Below are positions 1 through 7,247 of a stretch of 9,560 nt of DNA, one piece after another. The translations under genes were made by a program, and so were the position numbers. Each line of letters starts with the position of its first letter. Position 1 is the stretch's first letter. Source of the DNA: Deltaproteobacteria bacterium. Lineage in GTDB: Bacteria; Desulfobacterota; Syntrophia; Syntrophales; UBA2210. Below the pieces are notes generated by a model. It was not told the origin of the DNA. It saw nothing but the letters and a program-made list of their open reading frames with translations, and did not search any database. Location of the stretch: NCBI GenBank assembly GCA_030603465.1, contig JAUVXT010000091.1, positions 1 through 9,560 of the forward strand, read 5' to 3'.

Positions 1-585
1 AAAGATTCGGTAGTAAAGACCCCCTTTTCGGGGATTGTAGTTAAGAAGTATGTGAATGAGGGAGAAATTATTTCGCCCGGCGCCCCCCTTGTCTGGATAA
101 TGAATATAGCCCGGGTTAAAGCCGAGGTCGAAATTCCCGAAGTGAAGATGCTTCAGCTGAGAAAGGGCGTCATGGCTGATGTTTTGCTGGATGCGCTGCC
201 CGATTATCGATTTAATGGAAGGATCTCCCGGATCAATGCAAGAATAGACCCGGTAAATCGTAACTTTAAGGTGGAAATAGATATTCCGAACGGGAAACAG
301 CTGATCAAGCCGGGGATGTTTGCCAGAATAACTCTAAAGACGGATGTCCGGAAAAATATAGTTATTGTGCCGCAGAAGGCCCTCGTTACGGATAATGAAG
401 GCCGGGATGCCGTCTTTGTCCTGAAGGGAGAGGGTGTAATATCACGGCCTGTAACAATAGGCGCATTCAACGCGGATATGGCGGAGATCAAAAAGGGCCT
501 CGAAGTTGGAGAAAAAGTCATTATTACCGGCAATTACGGCCTTGAAGAAGATACAGAGGTTATCGCTAACATAGTACCGTACTAA
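1..585 (+). CDS. RND efflux periplasmic adaptor (membrane fusion protein, HlyD/AcrA-like), 3' part
   Basis: Partial gene: the reading frame is open from base 1, so the start lies outside the window. The 194 visible residues begin in the second half of a lipoyl (barrel-sandwich) domain (TPFSGIV, then NEGEIISPGAPL). A beta-barrel follows (about residues 40-115), with the family-typical stretch ending in LIKPGMFARITL. The membrane-proximal domain starts near VPQKAL (about 123) and runs to the TAA stop. These proteins sit in the periplasm, usually lipid- or membrane-anchored, and join the inner-membrane RND pump to an outer-membrane TolC-type channel. The permease gene follows after 10 bases in the same direction, so the two are almost certainly one operon. 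A GTG at 52 is only an internal codon. The substrate cannot be told from sequence. The family call is firm. Confidence 0.92.
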   Translation, partial: KDSVVKTPFSGIVVKKYVNEGEIISPGAPLVWIMNIARVKAEVEIPEVKMLQLRKGVMADVLLDALPDYRFNGRISRINARIDPVNRNFKVEIDIPNGKQLIKPGMFARITLKTDVRKNIVIVPQKALVTDNEGRDAVFVLKGEGVISRPVTIGAFNADMAEIKKGLEVGEKVIITGNYGLEEDTEVIANIVPY

Positions 586-595
586 CGATAAATCC

Positions 596-3500
596 ATGAC
601 CTTTCCTCAATTTTCAGTCAAAAGAAAAATCACCACCCTCATGATGATCTTGATCATCACGCTCTTTGGCGTTATTGCCTTTTCGCGCCTGGGTCTCGAT
701 ATGATGCCGGAACTGGAATATCCGGCAGTTTCCGTTGTCACAACCTACGAGGGGGTTTCCTCCGAGGATATAGAAAATCTGATAACGAGACCGATTGAGG
801 GTGTCGTCAGTTCCATCAAGAATGTCAAGAATGTGACCTCCACTTCGCAGGAGGGGGTTTCCGCTGTCATCGTGGAATTCGAATGGGGCGTTACCCTCGA
901 TTTTGCCGCTCAGGATGTGAGGGAGAAACTCTCCTGGCTCACCGATTACCTCCCCGACGATGCCGATTCGCCGCTGGTCGTGAAATTCAATACATCCGAT
1001 TATCCCATTCTCTATTACGGCGTAACCGGCATGGAGGACACCCGTTCACTTCGGAAATACCTCATAGACAACATAAAGCCGAGACTCGAGCGGCTCGAAG
1101 GAGTGGCATCAATCTATGTCATGGGCGGGCTTGAACGGGAGATCAACATCTTCGTTGACAGGGACAAGCTGGGGGCCTTCAACCTTTCCATGGAACAGGT
1201 GATAGACAGGCTGGCCAGAGAAAATGTGAATGTCTCGGGCGGCCATGTGGAGAAGGGGAACGTCGAATATCTTGTAAGGACTATGGGGGAATACAAGGAT
1301 ATCGAGGCCATCAGAAATACCGTTGTCGCCATGCACGGGAAGACGTCGGTCTATATCAAGGATGTGGCCACCGTGACGGACACCTTCAAGGAGAGCCGGA
1401 ATTACGGCAGGACCAATAAGAAACCCTCTGTCATCATGATGGTGATGAAGCAGTCGGGGAAAAACACAGTCACCGTGATTGACACGGTGAAGGAGACGCT
1501 GACCGATCTGAAGGGCAGAATTCCCGCGGATATCACCTTTTATGCCGTTATGGACCAGGGAAGGCTCATCAAGAGAATAACGCGTAATACGGGACGTAAC
1601 GCGGTTGTGGGGGCGGTCCTGGCCATCATCATGGTTTTTGCCTTTCTCTGGAACTGGAGGCCGACGGTTACCATCGGTCTGGCTGTCCCCCTTTCCATTA
1701 TTACCACCGCCATAGGGATATATGCCTTCGGCTATACACTAAATATTATGACCCTGGGCGGGATGGCTCTGGGCGTGGGTATGCTGGTTGATAACGCCGT
1801 CGTTGTCATTGAAAATATTTACCGCCATCTGGAAGAGGGAAGGGGGCGCAAGGAAGCCGCCATCGCGGGTGCCCAGGAAGTGGGGATGGCGATTACCGCA
1901 TCGACATTGACGACGATTTCCGTCTTTCTTCCCATGGCGCTGGCAGGGGGAATCGCGGGGCGTCTTGCCAGGCCGCTGGCCGTTACAATTACGCTGGCGC
2001 TCCTGGCGTCACTCTTCGTGGCGGTCACCATTGTTCCCATGCTCGCTTCGGTATTCTTTAAGGTGAAACAGGGAAATGATCAAAGAAAGAAAAAATCTCT
2101 TAGATTATTTTTGAAGATCAAAGCCGTCTATGAGCGCCTGCTTCGCTGGTCTTTGGGACACCGGCTGATAGTCATTGCCATGACGATCCTGCTCCTTGCA
2201 ATAAGTGTAACCGCAATTCCCTTGATCGGAACCGAATTTATGCCCAAGGGCGATTTCCCCATTCTGGCATTGAAGGCGGAATTGCCCGTCGGGACATCGC
2301 TCGAAGAGACAAATATGATCATAAAGAGAGTTGAAAATACAATTCTCGATCAGCCTGAAACAATATTTCTGGCGTCTTTTATCGGGCTTTCCCGGGAATC
2401 AAAATTTGATATAGCCTGGGGAACGGGGGCCGCCGATGTGAATGAAGCCCTCCTCTATGCCAGGCTGGCCGACAAGGAAATGAGGGTGAGATCGGTAGAG
2501 GAGATCAGAGATTATGTAAGGAAAAGGATCCCCAGGATAAAAGGGGCTAAGTTCGATTTTTACGATATAGAGCAGATGATGATGGGGAGTACGGCGGGGG
2601 CTAATTCTCCCGTGGCTGTCAAGGTCTTCGGAAAGGACATACATGTACTGAAATCCACCACCGATAAGATCGCGGAAAAGATTCGGAATGTGGAGGGACT
2701 GAGGGATATCGACACGACGCTGAAGATGGGGAAACCGGAACTCCAGATTATCGTCGATAGAGAAAAGGCGTCGAGAATCGGACTGACCGTCGGGCATATT
2801 GCCGAAACGGTCAAGGCGGCCATGCTCGGCGTGGTTCCCACAAAGTATCGCATAGGGGGCGACGAATTTAATATCAGGGTGAGGTTCAGGGATTTCGACA
2901 GAAGGACCATCGAAGATGTGGGGAATATTACGGTGGTGACACCGGCAGGCGAGCGCCTCCCGCTCTATCAGGTGGCACAGATAGTCCCTGAGAAAGGGCC
3001 CGTCAAGATTTTCAGGGAGGACCAGGAACGTAAGGTAACAGTCACGGCCAACACATTTGAAAGGGATATCGGGAGTGTTGTTGCGGATATCAAGGAAATA
3101 GAGTCGGGCATTACAATACCAGAGGGATATTTTATAGAGTATGGAGGGACCTACAAGGATATGAAGAGCGCCTTTTCTTCACTCTTCTGGGCCCTCGTCG
3201 TTTCCGTAGTCCTGATCTACATGGTAATGGCCGCCCAGTTCGAATCACTGCGTCATCCCCTGGTTATCATGTTCACCGTTCCCCTTTCATTTATCGGTGT
3301 GGTCTTCGGACTTCTCCTCTTTCAGAAGACACTCTCCGTGCCGGCCTTCATGGGTGTCATTATACTGGCGGGTGTGGTGGTGAACAACGGGATTGTGATG
3401 ATCGATTATATTAATCGTCTGAGGAAGAAAGGGATGAACTCGTTCGAGGCAGTCGTCGAGGGGGCGTCGGTACGACTGAGACCCATACTGATCACATCAT

Positions 3501-3676
3501 TTACCACGGTATTCGGCATGCTCCCCATGGCGCTCAGCCAGACCCAGGGCTCGGAGCTCCGGTCACCCATGGCAATTGCCGTGGCGGCAGGACTTATCTT
3601 TTCCACATTACTGACACTCTTCGTGATCCCCGTCGTCTACAGCGTCTTTGACAGGATAAGAAAGACAGCAAAATAG
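596..3676 (+). CDS. RND family efflux permease (HAE1/AcrB-like)
   Basis: Complete 1026-residue inner-membrane proton-driven drug/metabolite exporter, the usual length for the AcrB family. It has the two-repeat RND layout: TM1 (about 11-30), a large periplasmic porter/docking loop, TM2-6 (about 335-490), TM7 (about 522-541), a second periplasmic loop, and TM8-12 (about 862-1016). The TM4 motif GVGMLVDNAVVVIEN carries D399 where AcrB has Asp407, but N400 where AcrB has Asp408. In TM10, VVVNNGIVMIDY places N930 where AcrB has Lys940. This VDN/VNN combination is, to my knowledge, common in one branch of the family, so the pump is probably functional with a variant proton relay. The ATG at 596 has no strong Shine-Dalgarno but fits the family N-terminus (FSVKRKITTLMM) and lies 10 bases after the adaptor stop, suggesting coupling. 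No outer-membrane channel gene follows. Substrate unknown. Confidence 0.97.
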   Translation: MTFPQFSVKRKITTLMMILIITLFGVIAFSRLGLDMMPELEYPAVSVVTTYEGVSSEDIENLITRPIEGVVSSIKNVKNVTSTSQEGVSAVIVEFEWGVTLDFAAQDVREKLSWLTDYLPDDADSPLVVKFNTSDYPILYYGVTGMEDTRSLRKYLIDNIKPRLERLEGVASIYVMGGLEREINIFVDRDKLGAFNLSMEQVIDRLARENVNVSGGHVEKGNVEYLVRTMGEYKDIEAIRNTVVAMHGKTSVYIKDVATVTDTFKESRNYGRTNKKPSVIMMVMKQSGKNTVTVIDTVKETLTDLKGRIPADITFYAVMDQGRLIKRITRNTGRNAVVGAVLAIIMVFAFLWNWRPTVTIGLAVPLSIITTAIGIYAFGYTLNIMTLGGMALGVGMLVDNAVVVIENIYRHLEEGRGRKEAAIAGAQEVGMAITASTLTTISVFLPMALAGGIAGRLARPLAVTITLALLASLFVAVTIVPMLASVFFKVKQGNDQRKKKSLRLFLKIKAVYERLLRWSLGHRLIVIAMTILLLAISVTAIPLIGTEFMPKGDFPILALKAELPVGTSLEETNMIIKRVENTILDQPETIFLASFIGLSRESKFDIAWGTGAADVNEALLYARLADKEMRVRSVEEIRDYVRKRIPRIKGAKFDFYDIEQMMMGSTAGANSPVAVKVFGKDIHVLKSTTDKIAEKIRNVEGLRDIDTTLKMGKPELQIIVDREKASRIGLTVGHIAETVKAAMLGVVPTKYRIGGDEFNIRVRFRDFDRRTIEDVGNITVVTPAGERLPLYQVAQIVPEKGPVKIFREDQERKVTVTANTFERDIGSVVADIKEIESGITIPEGYFIEYGGTYKDMKSAFSSLFWALVVSVVLIYMVMAAQFESLRHPLVIMFTVPLSFIGVVFGLLLFQKTLSVPAFMGVIILAGVVVNNGIVMIDYINRLRKKGMNSFEAVVEGASVRLRPILITSFTTVFGMLPMALSQTQGSELRSPMAIAVAAGLIFSTLLTLFVIPVVYSVFDRIRKTAK

Positions 3677-3829
3677 CAACCCGTTCACGGTTAAAAACAG
3701 AAGTTGAAAATGTAGAAGTTTGGAAATAATCTTGCGGGTTATCACAGTACGTCTTTATCCAAAATACTTCGATCCTCGCATAGTTCATTGAAAAACTGTG
3801 AACTGTGAACCGATAACCGTGGACAGCAA
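3677..3829. repeat. Convergent intergenic spacer with degenerate GTTCAC(A/G)GTT repeats
   Basis: This spacer lies between two convergent genes. It contains GTTCACGGTT at 3683-3692 and a near-exact inverted copy, AACTGTGAAC, at 3801-3810 (one mismatch). A tandem heptamer AACTGTG occurs twice (3794-3800 and 3801-3807), and a further degenerate copy, AACCGTGGAC, is at 3815-3824. GGTTATC (3737-3743) pairs with GATAACC (3812-3818). I see no GC-rich hairpin followed by a T-run, so no intrinsic terminator can be called. Open frames over this stretch look like read-through of the repeat and not genes. Similar short motifs are, from memory, scattered between genes in deltaproteobacterial genomes. Confidence 0.45.
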
Positions 3830-4603
3830 TCAATCCTCTCCCTTTTCGATATATGCGTAAGCGCTGTGGTTGTGTATGCTTTCGATGTTTTCCGATTCAA
3901 TGCTGTACCAGGTGAAGTTGGCATCGAGATTCAATTTCTCCGCCACGCTCCTCACGACGTCCTCGACAAACATGGGATTGTCATAGGCCCGTTCGGTGAC
4001 GTGTTTTTCGTCCACACGCTTCAGGAGTGAGAAGACCTCGCAGCTTGCCGATTCTTCAATCATTTTTATCACATCTTCTATCCAGAAGAATTTTTTAAAG
4101 CGCAGCTTCACCTTGACTATGCTTCTCTGATTGTGGGCGCCCAGATTGCTGATCTCTTTTGAACAGGGGCATACCGTCGATACAGGCACTGTAACCCCTA
4201 CGAGAAAATCGTTCGTGTCGTCGTTATTTTCACCTGCGAAAAGGCATTGATATTCCATGAGACTTGTCGCCTTTGAAATGGGCGCCTTTTTTTCTATAAA
4301 GTAGGGAAATCTGATTTCTATGTGAGCCGATTCAGCGTCGAGCCTTTCTCGCATCTTATCGAGGATATGCTGAAAGGTTTTGATGTTTATTTCTCCCCGA
4401 TACTCATTTAAAATCTCTATAAAGCGGCTCATGTGCGTTCCCTTGAAGCGATGGGGAAGATTCACATACATGTTGATGGCCGCGTTAACGTGCTGGGTGC
4501 CATTCATCTTGTCGAGGACGATGATGGGGTATTTGATCCCCTTCACCCCCACCTTGTTTATGTCTATATGACGGTAATCCCGCTGATTCTGTACATCTAC
4601 CAT
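3830..4603 (-). CDS. folE2: GTP cyclohydrolase FolE2 (type IB)
   Basis: This 257-residue enzyme hydrolyses GTP to 7,8-dihydroneopterin triphosphate, the shared precursor of folate and of 7-deazaguanine (queuosine/preQ0) compounds. The COG1469/FolE2 signature is plain: CPCSKEISNLGAHNQRS (residues 145-161) with the Cys145-x-Cys147 pair and His157, then a downstream acidic metal-ligand region with Glu204 in HVTERAYDNP. The opening segment with HVNAAINMYVNLPHRFKGTH is also typical. FolE2 is the type that does not depend on zinc, unlike classical FolE, and is often found in metal-limited settings. It is last in its operon: its ATG shares one base with the TAA of the upstream queD (TAATG) and has a GGGGTGA Shine-Dalgarno inside the end of queD, so translation is probably coupled. 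Length and start match the family. Confidence 0.96.
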   Translation of the reverse strand: MVDVQNQRDYRHIDINKVGVKGIKYPIIVLDKMNGTQHVNAAINMYVNLPHRFKGTHMSRFIEILNEYRGEINIKTFQHILDKMRERLDAESAHIEIRFPYFIEKKAPISKATSLMEYQCLFAGENNDDTNDFLVGVTVPVSTVCPCSKEISNLGAHNQRSIVKVKLRFKKFFWIEDVIKMIEESASCEVFSLLKRVDEKHVTERAYDNPMFVEDVVRSVAEKLNLDANFTWYSIESENIESIHNHSAYAYIEKGED

Positions 4604-4974
4604 TATTCGTCACCCCTGAATGTTGCCCGTGAGGATTCAGATTCCCAGACCGTAACATGTGAAATTGTGACACCCGGTTTATCTATCATTTCGGTTATTT
4701 TTTCATAGATGATCCGGGCAATATTTTCCGATGTGGGGTTTATGTTTTTAAATAAGGGCAGGTCATTCAAATACTTATGGTCAAGTTCTTCAAGAATTTC
4801 ATTGGTCCACCTCTTCAGAAGCCTGAAATCGATAACGATCTCCTCGCTGTCCAGTTCTCTGGTTGAGACGGTAACCTCCACAACAAAGTTGTGTCCGTGA
4901 AGGTCTTCGCATTTTCCGCCGATTTGCAGTGTATGGGCGGCGGAAAAGGATTTTTTAATGGTTACTTCATACAT
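4603..4974 (-). CDS. queD: 6-carboxy-5,6,7,8-tetrahydropterin synthase (QueD, PTPS family)
   Basis: This 123-residue tunnelling-fold enzyme converts dihydroneopterin triphosphate, the FolE2 product, to 6-carboxytetrahydropterin, the second committed step to preQ0 and queuosine. Zinc ligands are visible as His14 (SAAH) and His26/His28 (HGHN). The catalytic cysteine is Cys22, spaced CxxxHGH, which is the QueD pattern and differs from the glutamate version in PTPS-III folate enzymes. LDHKYLN (Asp65, His66) supplies the catalytic dyad and Glu111 in VWESESS the pterin anchor. A strong AGGAG (4980-4984) five bases before the ATG overlaps the TAG stop of the preceding HAD gene. The next gene is FolE2, which makes its substrate. 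A 6-pyruvoyl-tetrahydropterin synthase role is possible but less likely given the motif spacing and the company. Confidence 0.93.
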   Translation of the reverse strand: MYEVTIKKSFSAAHTLQIGGKCEDLHGHNFVVEVTVSTRELDSEEIVIDFRLLKRWTNEILEELDHKYLNDLPLFKNINPTSENIARIIYEKITEMIDKPGVTISHVTVWESESSRATFRGDE

Positions 4975-4982
4975 AATATCTC

Positions 4983-5642
4983 CTATATAAGACTCAGTAT
5001 GTCTGTCACTTTTTCCAGGATGTGATCGGCCCCGGTTTCACGCATGAGGGCCTCGTCGGAGTGCCCCGTAAGGACTCCTATGGTGCGGGTTCCCACGCTT
5101 TTCCCGACGGAGATATCCATGGGATGGTCACCAATCATGACAGAGGTTTCGGGCTCTGCTTTCAGTCTATTTAAGGCTGTTTCCAGATGTTCCGGATGCG
5201 GTTTGGGTCTCCTCGTCGATTCACGGGTAACCACGGTATCGCAGAATGAATCTATCCCGGGGTAGAGTTCTCTTACGGCATCGAGACAATTTCGGGTCAC
5301 CACGCCTATCTTTTTCTTCCGGTCTGTCAGTGACCGAAGCATGTCGTCTATGCCGTCGAAAAGATTTCCCTTTCGTGCTCCATCCATCTCGATATCGTAT
5401 ATCACGGCGTTGGCTCTCTCTATGAATTCAGCGGCCTTCTCGGGACGTTGTTTCGCGATCATCTGACCGCCGGCTTCAATCATTTCCAGTACGAAAAGAT
5501 TGCCAAGTCCATCGGGATCAACATTATAACTGCGAAGCAGATTGGGGATTTTGTTTCTCATGGCTGGGAAATCGATATTGAGTTTTGCCAGCGTTCCGTC
5601 AAAATCGAAGATGAATGCATCTATATCCCGGGGCAGTTTCAT
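4983..5642 (-). CDS. HAD-superfamily phosphatase (Gph-like)
   Basis: This 219-residue haloacid-dehalogenase-type hydrolase is probably a soluble Mg-dependent phosphatase. All four HAD motifs are present: DFDGTL with nucleophile Asp13 and acid/base Asp15; Thr116 in GVVTRN; Lys147 in RRPKPHP; and Asp172/Asp176 in IGDHPMD. A helical cap of about 75 residues lies between motifs I and II, as in phosphoglycolate phosphatase and related enzymes. The substrate cannot be read from sequence. It sits 7 bases after the aminotransferase and 8 bases before queD, so it is co-transcribed with two pterin/deazaguanine genes. It might remove a phosphate from a pathway intermediate or by-product, but that is inference from position only. 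An AGGAG occurs 13 bases before the ATG, spanning the aminotransferase stop; this spacing is long, so coupling to upstream translation is likely. Confidence 0.9.
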   Translation of the reverse strand: MKLPRDIDAFIFDFDGTLAKLNIDFPAMRNKIPNLLRSYNVDPDGLGNLFVLEMIEAGGQMIAKQRPEKAAEFIERANAVIYDIEMDGARKGNLFDGIDDMLRSLTDRKKKIGVVTRNCLDAVRELYPGIDSFCDTVVTRESTRRPKPHPEHLETALNRLKAEPETSVMIGDHPMDISVGKSVGTRTIGVLTGHSDEALMRETGADHILEKVTDILSLI

Positions 5643-5649
5643 AAATATA

Positions 5650-6789
5650 TTATAACTCCTTCAGATAGTTTTCTATTCTTAAAAGACCCTTCTCGATATT
5701 TTCCAGAGAATTGGCGTAGGAAAATCTGAGGTATCCCTCACAGTTCTTTCCGAAATCTATTCCGGGGGCGACACCCACCTTTGCTCTTTTCAGGATATCG
5801 AAGGCCATCTCGTACGAGCTGGTCGGGTATTTTTTTATGTTTCCCAGGACATAAAATGCGCCCGTCGGCTCTACGGCTATACCCAATCCCATTTCCCGGA
5901 GACGTTGTATCATAAATTTCCGTCTTTTGTTGAACATTTCTCTCATTCGAATGACATCCGCTTCGGCCTCTCTCAATGCCGCTACGCCTCCCCATTGGAC
6001 AAATGAATTTGCCGAGATAAAGAGGTTTTGCTGAACCTTCTGCATGGGCCTGATGTATTCTTCAGGAGCAATCAGATATCCCAGTCGCCATCCTGTCATG
6101 GCGAACTGTTTAGAAAACCCGTTCAGTACGAAGGCGTTGTCGGTAAACTCCAGTATGGAGTGTTCGCTGTCTTCATAGACGAGACCGTGGTAGATTTCAT
6201 CGGAGATAACGGGCAGGCCTATTGATGCAATTTCGGTTATGCGTTCTTTGTCAAGGAGATTGCCCGTCGGATTTGACGGAGAGTTGATCATGATCGCCTT
6301 TGTCCCGGCGCCGATTTTTTCCTCTATCGCCTGAGAGGTGTACTGAAATCCTTCTTCCTCATAGACATTAACAGAGACAGGCACTCCATCAAGGATAGAG
6401 ATGAAGTTGGGATAACAGGCGTAGTGAGGATCGGAAATAATCACCTCATCACCTTTTTCAAGCATGGCCGAGAATATGAGGAAAAGGGCCGGCGACGTTC
6501 CCGACGTTACAATAACCTGGTCGGGTGAGACGGTTACATCATATTTTGTGAAGTAGTATTCACAGATTGCCTCTCTCAGCTCAAAAAGTCCCAGACTGTG
6601 GGTGTAATGGGTCTTCCCATCTTTTATGGCCCTGTCACAGGCCTCTTTGATGCAAAGGGGCGTGTCAAAATCTGGCTCACCCACCTCCAGATGAATGACA
6701 TCTTCTCCCGCTCTTTCCATTTCCTGGGCCTTTTCTAGGACATCCATAACGATAAAGGGGGAAATCTCGGATGTTCGCCTCGAAATCAT
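5650..6789 (-). CDS. PLP-dependent class I/II aminotransferase (aspartate aminotransferase-like)
   Basis: The 379-residue fold-type I transaminase starts at the ATG in MISRRTSEISPF. The pyridoxal phosphate lysine is Lys227 in GFSKQFAMTGWRLGY. Asn173 in SPSNPTG, Asp197 and Tyr200 in ISDEIY contact the cofactor, and Arg355 in YLRFSYA binds the substrate carboxylate. VGEPDFDTP near the N-terminus is typical of the AspC-type I-gamma group. The amino donor and acceptor cannot be fixed by eye. The frame stays open for another 84 codons upstream (to 7041), but that part crosses strong palindromes and lacks family similarity. The chosen ATG has GAGG five bases before it and matches the usual family start. 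It is first in the operon with the HAD, queD and folE2 genes; whether it acts in that pathway is unknown. Confidence 0.94.
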   Translation of the reverse strand: MISRRTSEISPFIVMDVLEKAQEMERAGEDVIHLEVGEPDFDTPLCIKEACDRAIKDGKTHYTHSLGLFELREAICEYYFTKYDVTVSPDQVIVTSGTSPALFLIFSAMLEKGDEVIISDPHYACYPNFISILDGVPVSVNVYEEEGFQYTSQAIEEKIGAGTKAIMINSPSNPTGNLLDKERITEIASIGLPVISDEIYHGLVYEDSEHSILEFTDNAFVLNGFSKQFAMTGWRLGYLIAPEEYIRPMQKVQQNLFISANSFVQWGGVAALREAEADVIRMREMFNKRRKFMIQRLREMGLGIAVEPTGAFYVLGNIKKYPTSSYEMAFDILKRAKVGVAPGIDFGKNCEGYLRFSYANSLENIEKGLLRIENYLKEL

Positions 6790-6794
6790 CGGTT

Positions 6795-6798
6795 CCTC
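6795..6798 (-). promoter_or_regulatory. Shine-Dalgarno that fixes the aminotransferase start
   Basis: On the minus strand, AGAGG is followed by AACCG and then the ATG at 6789. This site favours the internal start over the upstream in-frame ATG at 7041, which would add 84 residues without family similarity. Confidence 0.7.
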
Positions 6799-6818
6799 TA
6801 AAAGTTCCGTTTTTGATT

Positions 6819-6850
6819 GAGACTCCCCGCAACAAGTTGTGAGGAATCTC
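6819..6850. repeat. 32-base inverted repeat just upstream of the aminotransferase
   Basis: Arms 6819-6833 and 6836-6850 flank a two-base AA centre. Twelve of 15 positions pair by Watson-Crick rules, one is G-T and two are C-A on the plus strand, which become G-U in a minus-strand transcript. The core reads CCCCGCAAC-AA-GTTGTGAGG. In the leader RNA it would fold about 20 bases before the Shine-Dalgarno. No T-run follows on the minus strand, so it is not an intrinsic terminator. It may be a leader structure or a decayed copy of a dispersed palindrome. Confidence 0.65.
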
Positions 6851-6924
6851 CGACGATTAAGAAAAATATTGCCTCTTTCGTATTTAAGTTTATAACCTAC
6901 CGCATAAACACTTTTTCGCTTGTC

Positions 6925-7045
6925 TAAGGTGCTTTTTGATAAATCTAAGGCTTGCTCCAGGCGATTCCAAAACTCGCCCTTCGGGCTCAGACAGTTGGAA
7001 TCGATCCTTCCGCTTCGCCAAGATTTATTCGTAAAAACCATCTTA
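6925..7045. repeat. Imperfect palindrome of about 120 bases (MITE/REP-like or structured leader)
   Basis: Paired arms nest around one centre near 6982-6985. TAAGGTGCTTTTT (6925-6937) pairs with AAAAACCATCTTA (7033-7045) with two mismatches. ATAAATCT (6939-6946) pairs with AGATTTAT (7021-7028) exactly. CGATTCCAA (6962-6970) pairs with TTGGAATCG (6995-7003) exactly. GCCC (6976-6979) pairs with GGGC (6983-6986) across a TTC loop. Intervening bases pair less well and differ slightly in length between the arms. No coding content or transposase is present. This could be a non-autonomous mobile palindrome or a folded 5' leader of the downstream operon. Confidence 0.7.
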
Positions 7046-7106
7046 ATGACCGCTCAAAGGGTATTTATGCTTGAACAACTTTATTCCGAAAGAACCAGAA
7101 TTTTAT

Positions 7107-7135
7107 ATTTTATTCGCTCGCCAGTCCAGACGCAA
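7107..7135 (-). promoter_or_regulatory. Possible sigma70-type promoter for the aminotransferase-folE2 operon
   Basis: On the minus strand, TTGCGT (7130-7135) and TAAAAT (7107-7112) are separated by 17 bases, and the -10 matches consensus at five of six positions. It would give a leader of about 300 bases that includes the palindromes. An alternative lies upstream: a perfect TTGACA (7190-7195) with GATAAC (7169-7174) at a short 15-base spacing. Both are weak calls. Confidence 0.25.
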
Positions 7136-7247
7136 GCCGCGGGGAATGCGCTCGCTGTTCGATACAAAGTTATCCAGTTGACCAGCCGTTGTCAAGAAGA
7201 TTCCCTTCTCCCCGGGTGATACCACAGTCTCTTTTCATGGGTGCCAG

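Larger units (their letters stand above)
6790..7247. other. 458-base gene-free spacer with three inverted repeats (operon leader)
   Basis: I see no convincing gene here. From the aminotransferase outwards it holds a 32-base hairpin (6819-6850), a small stem-loop with GTTTAT/ATAAAC arms (6888-6893 and 6904-6909), an imperfect palindrome of about 120 bases (6925-7045), and possible minus-strand promoters at 7107-7135 and near 7169-7195. At the far end, TTGAC (7178-7182) and GTCAA (7191-7195) form a small inverted repeat around 8 bases. No intrinsic terminator is evident for the Nudix gene that ends at 7248. No riboswitch I can recognise, including a preQ1 type, is present. Confidence 0.6.

Noticed and set aside
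3594..3833. Minus-strand open frame over the RND/folE2 junction
   Set aside because: It reads antisense into the RND gene and its distinctive part is translation of the short GTTCAC repeats; it shows no protein family features.
6790..7041. 84-residue N-terminal extension of the aminotransferase frame
   Set aside because: The extension runs through two strong palindromes, has no resemblance to aminotransferases, and the ATG at 6789 has a good Shine-Dalgarno and the family-typical start.
6790..7140. preQ1 or other riboswitch upstream of the queD-containing operon
   Set aside because: I looked for a recognisable aptamer because the operon makes a deazaguanine precursor, but only plain palindromes are visible; no known consensus could be matched by eye.
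7190..7215. Intrinsic terminator after the Nudix gene (GAAG/CTTC stem)
   Set aside because: The stem is only about five bases and no T-run follows on the minus strand.
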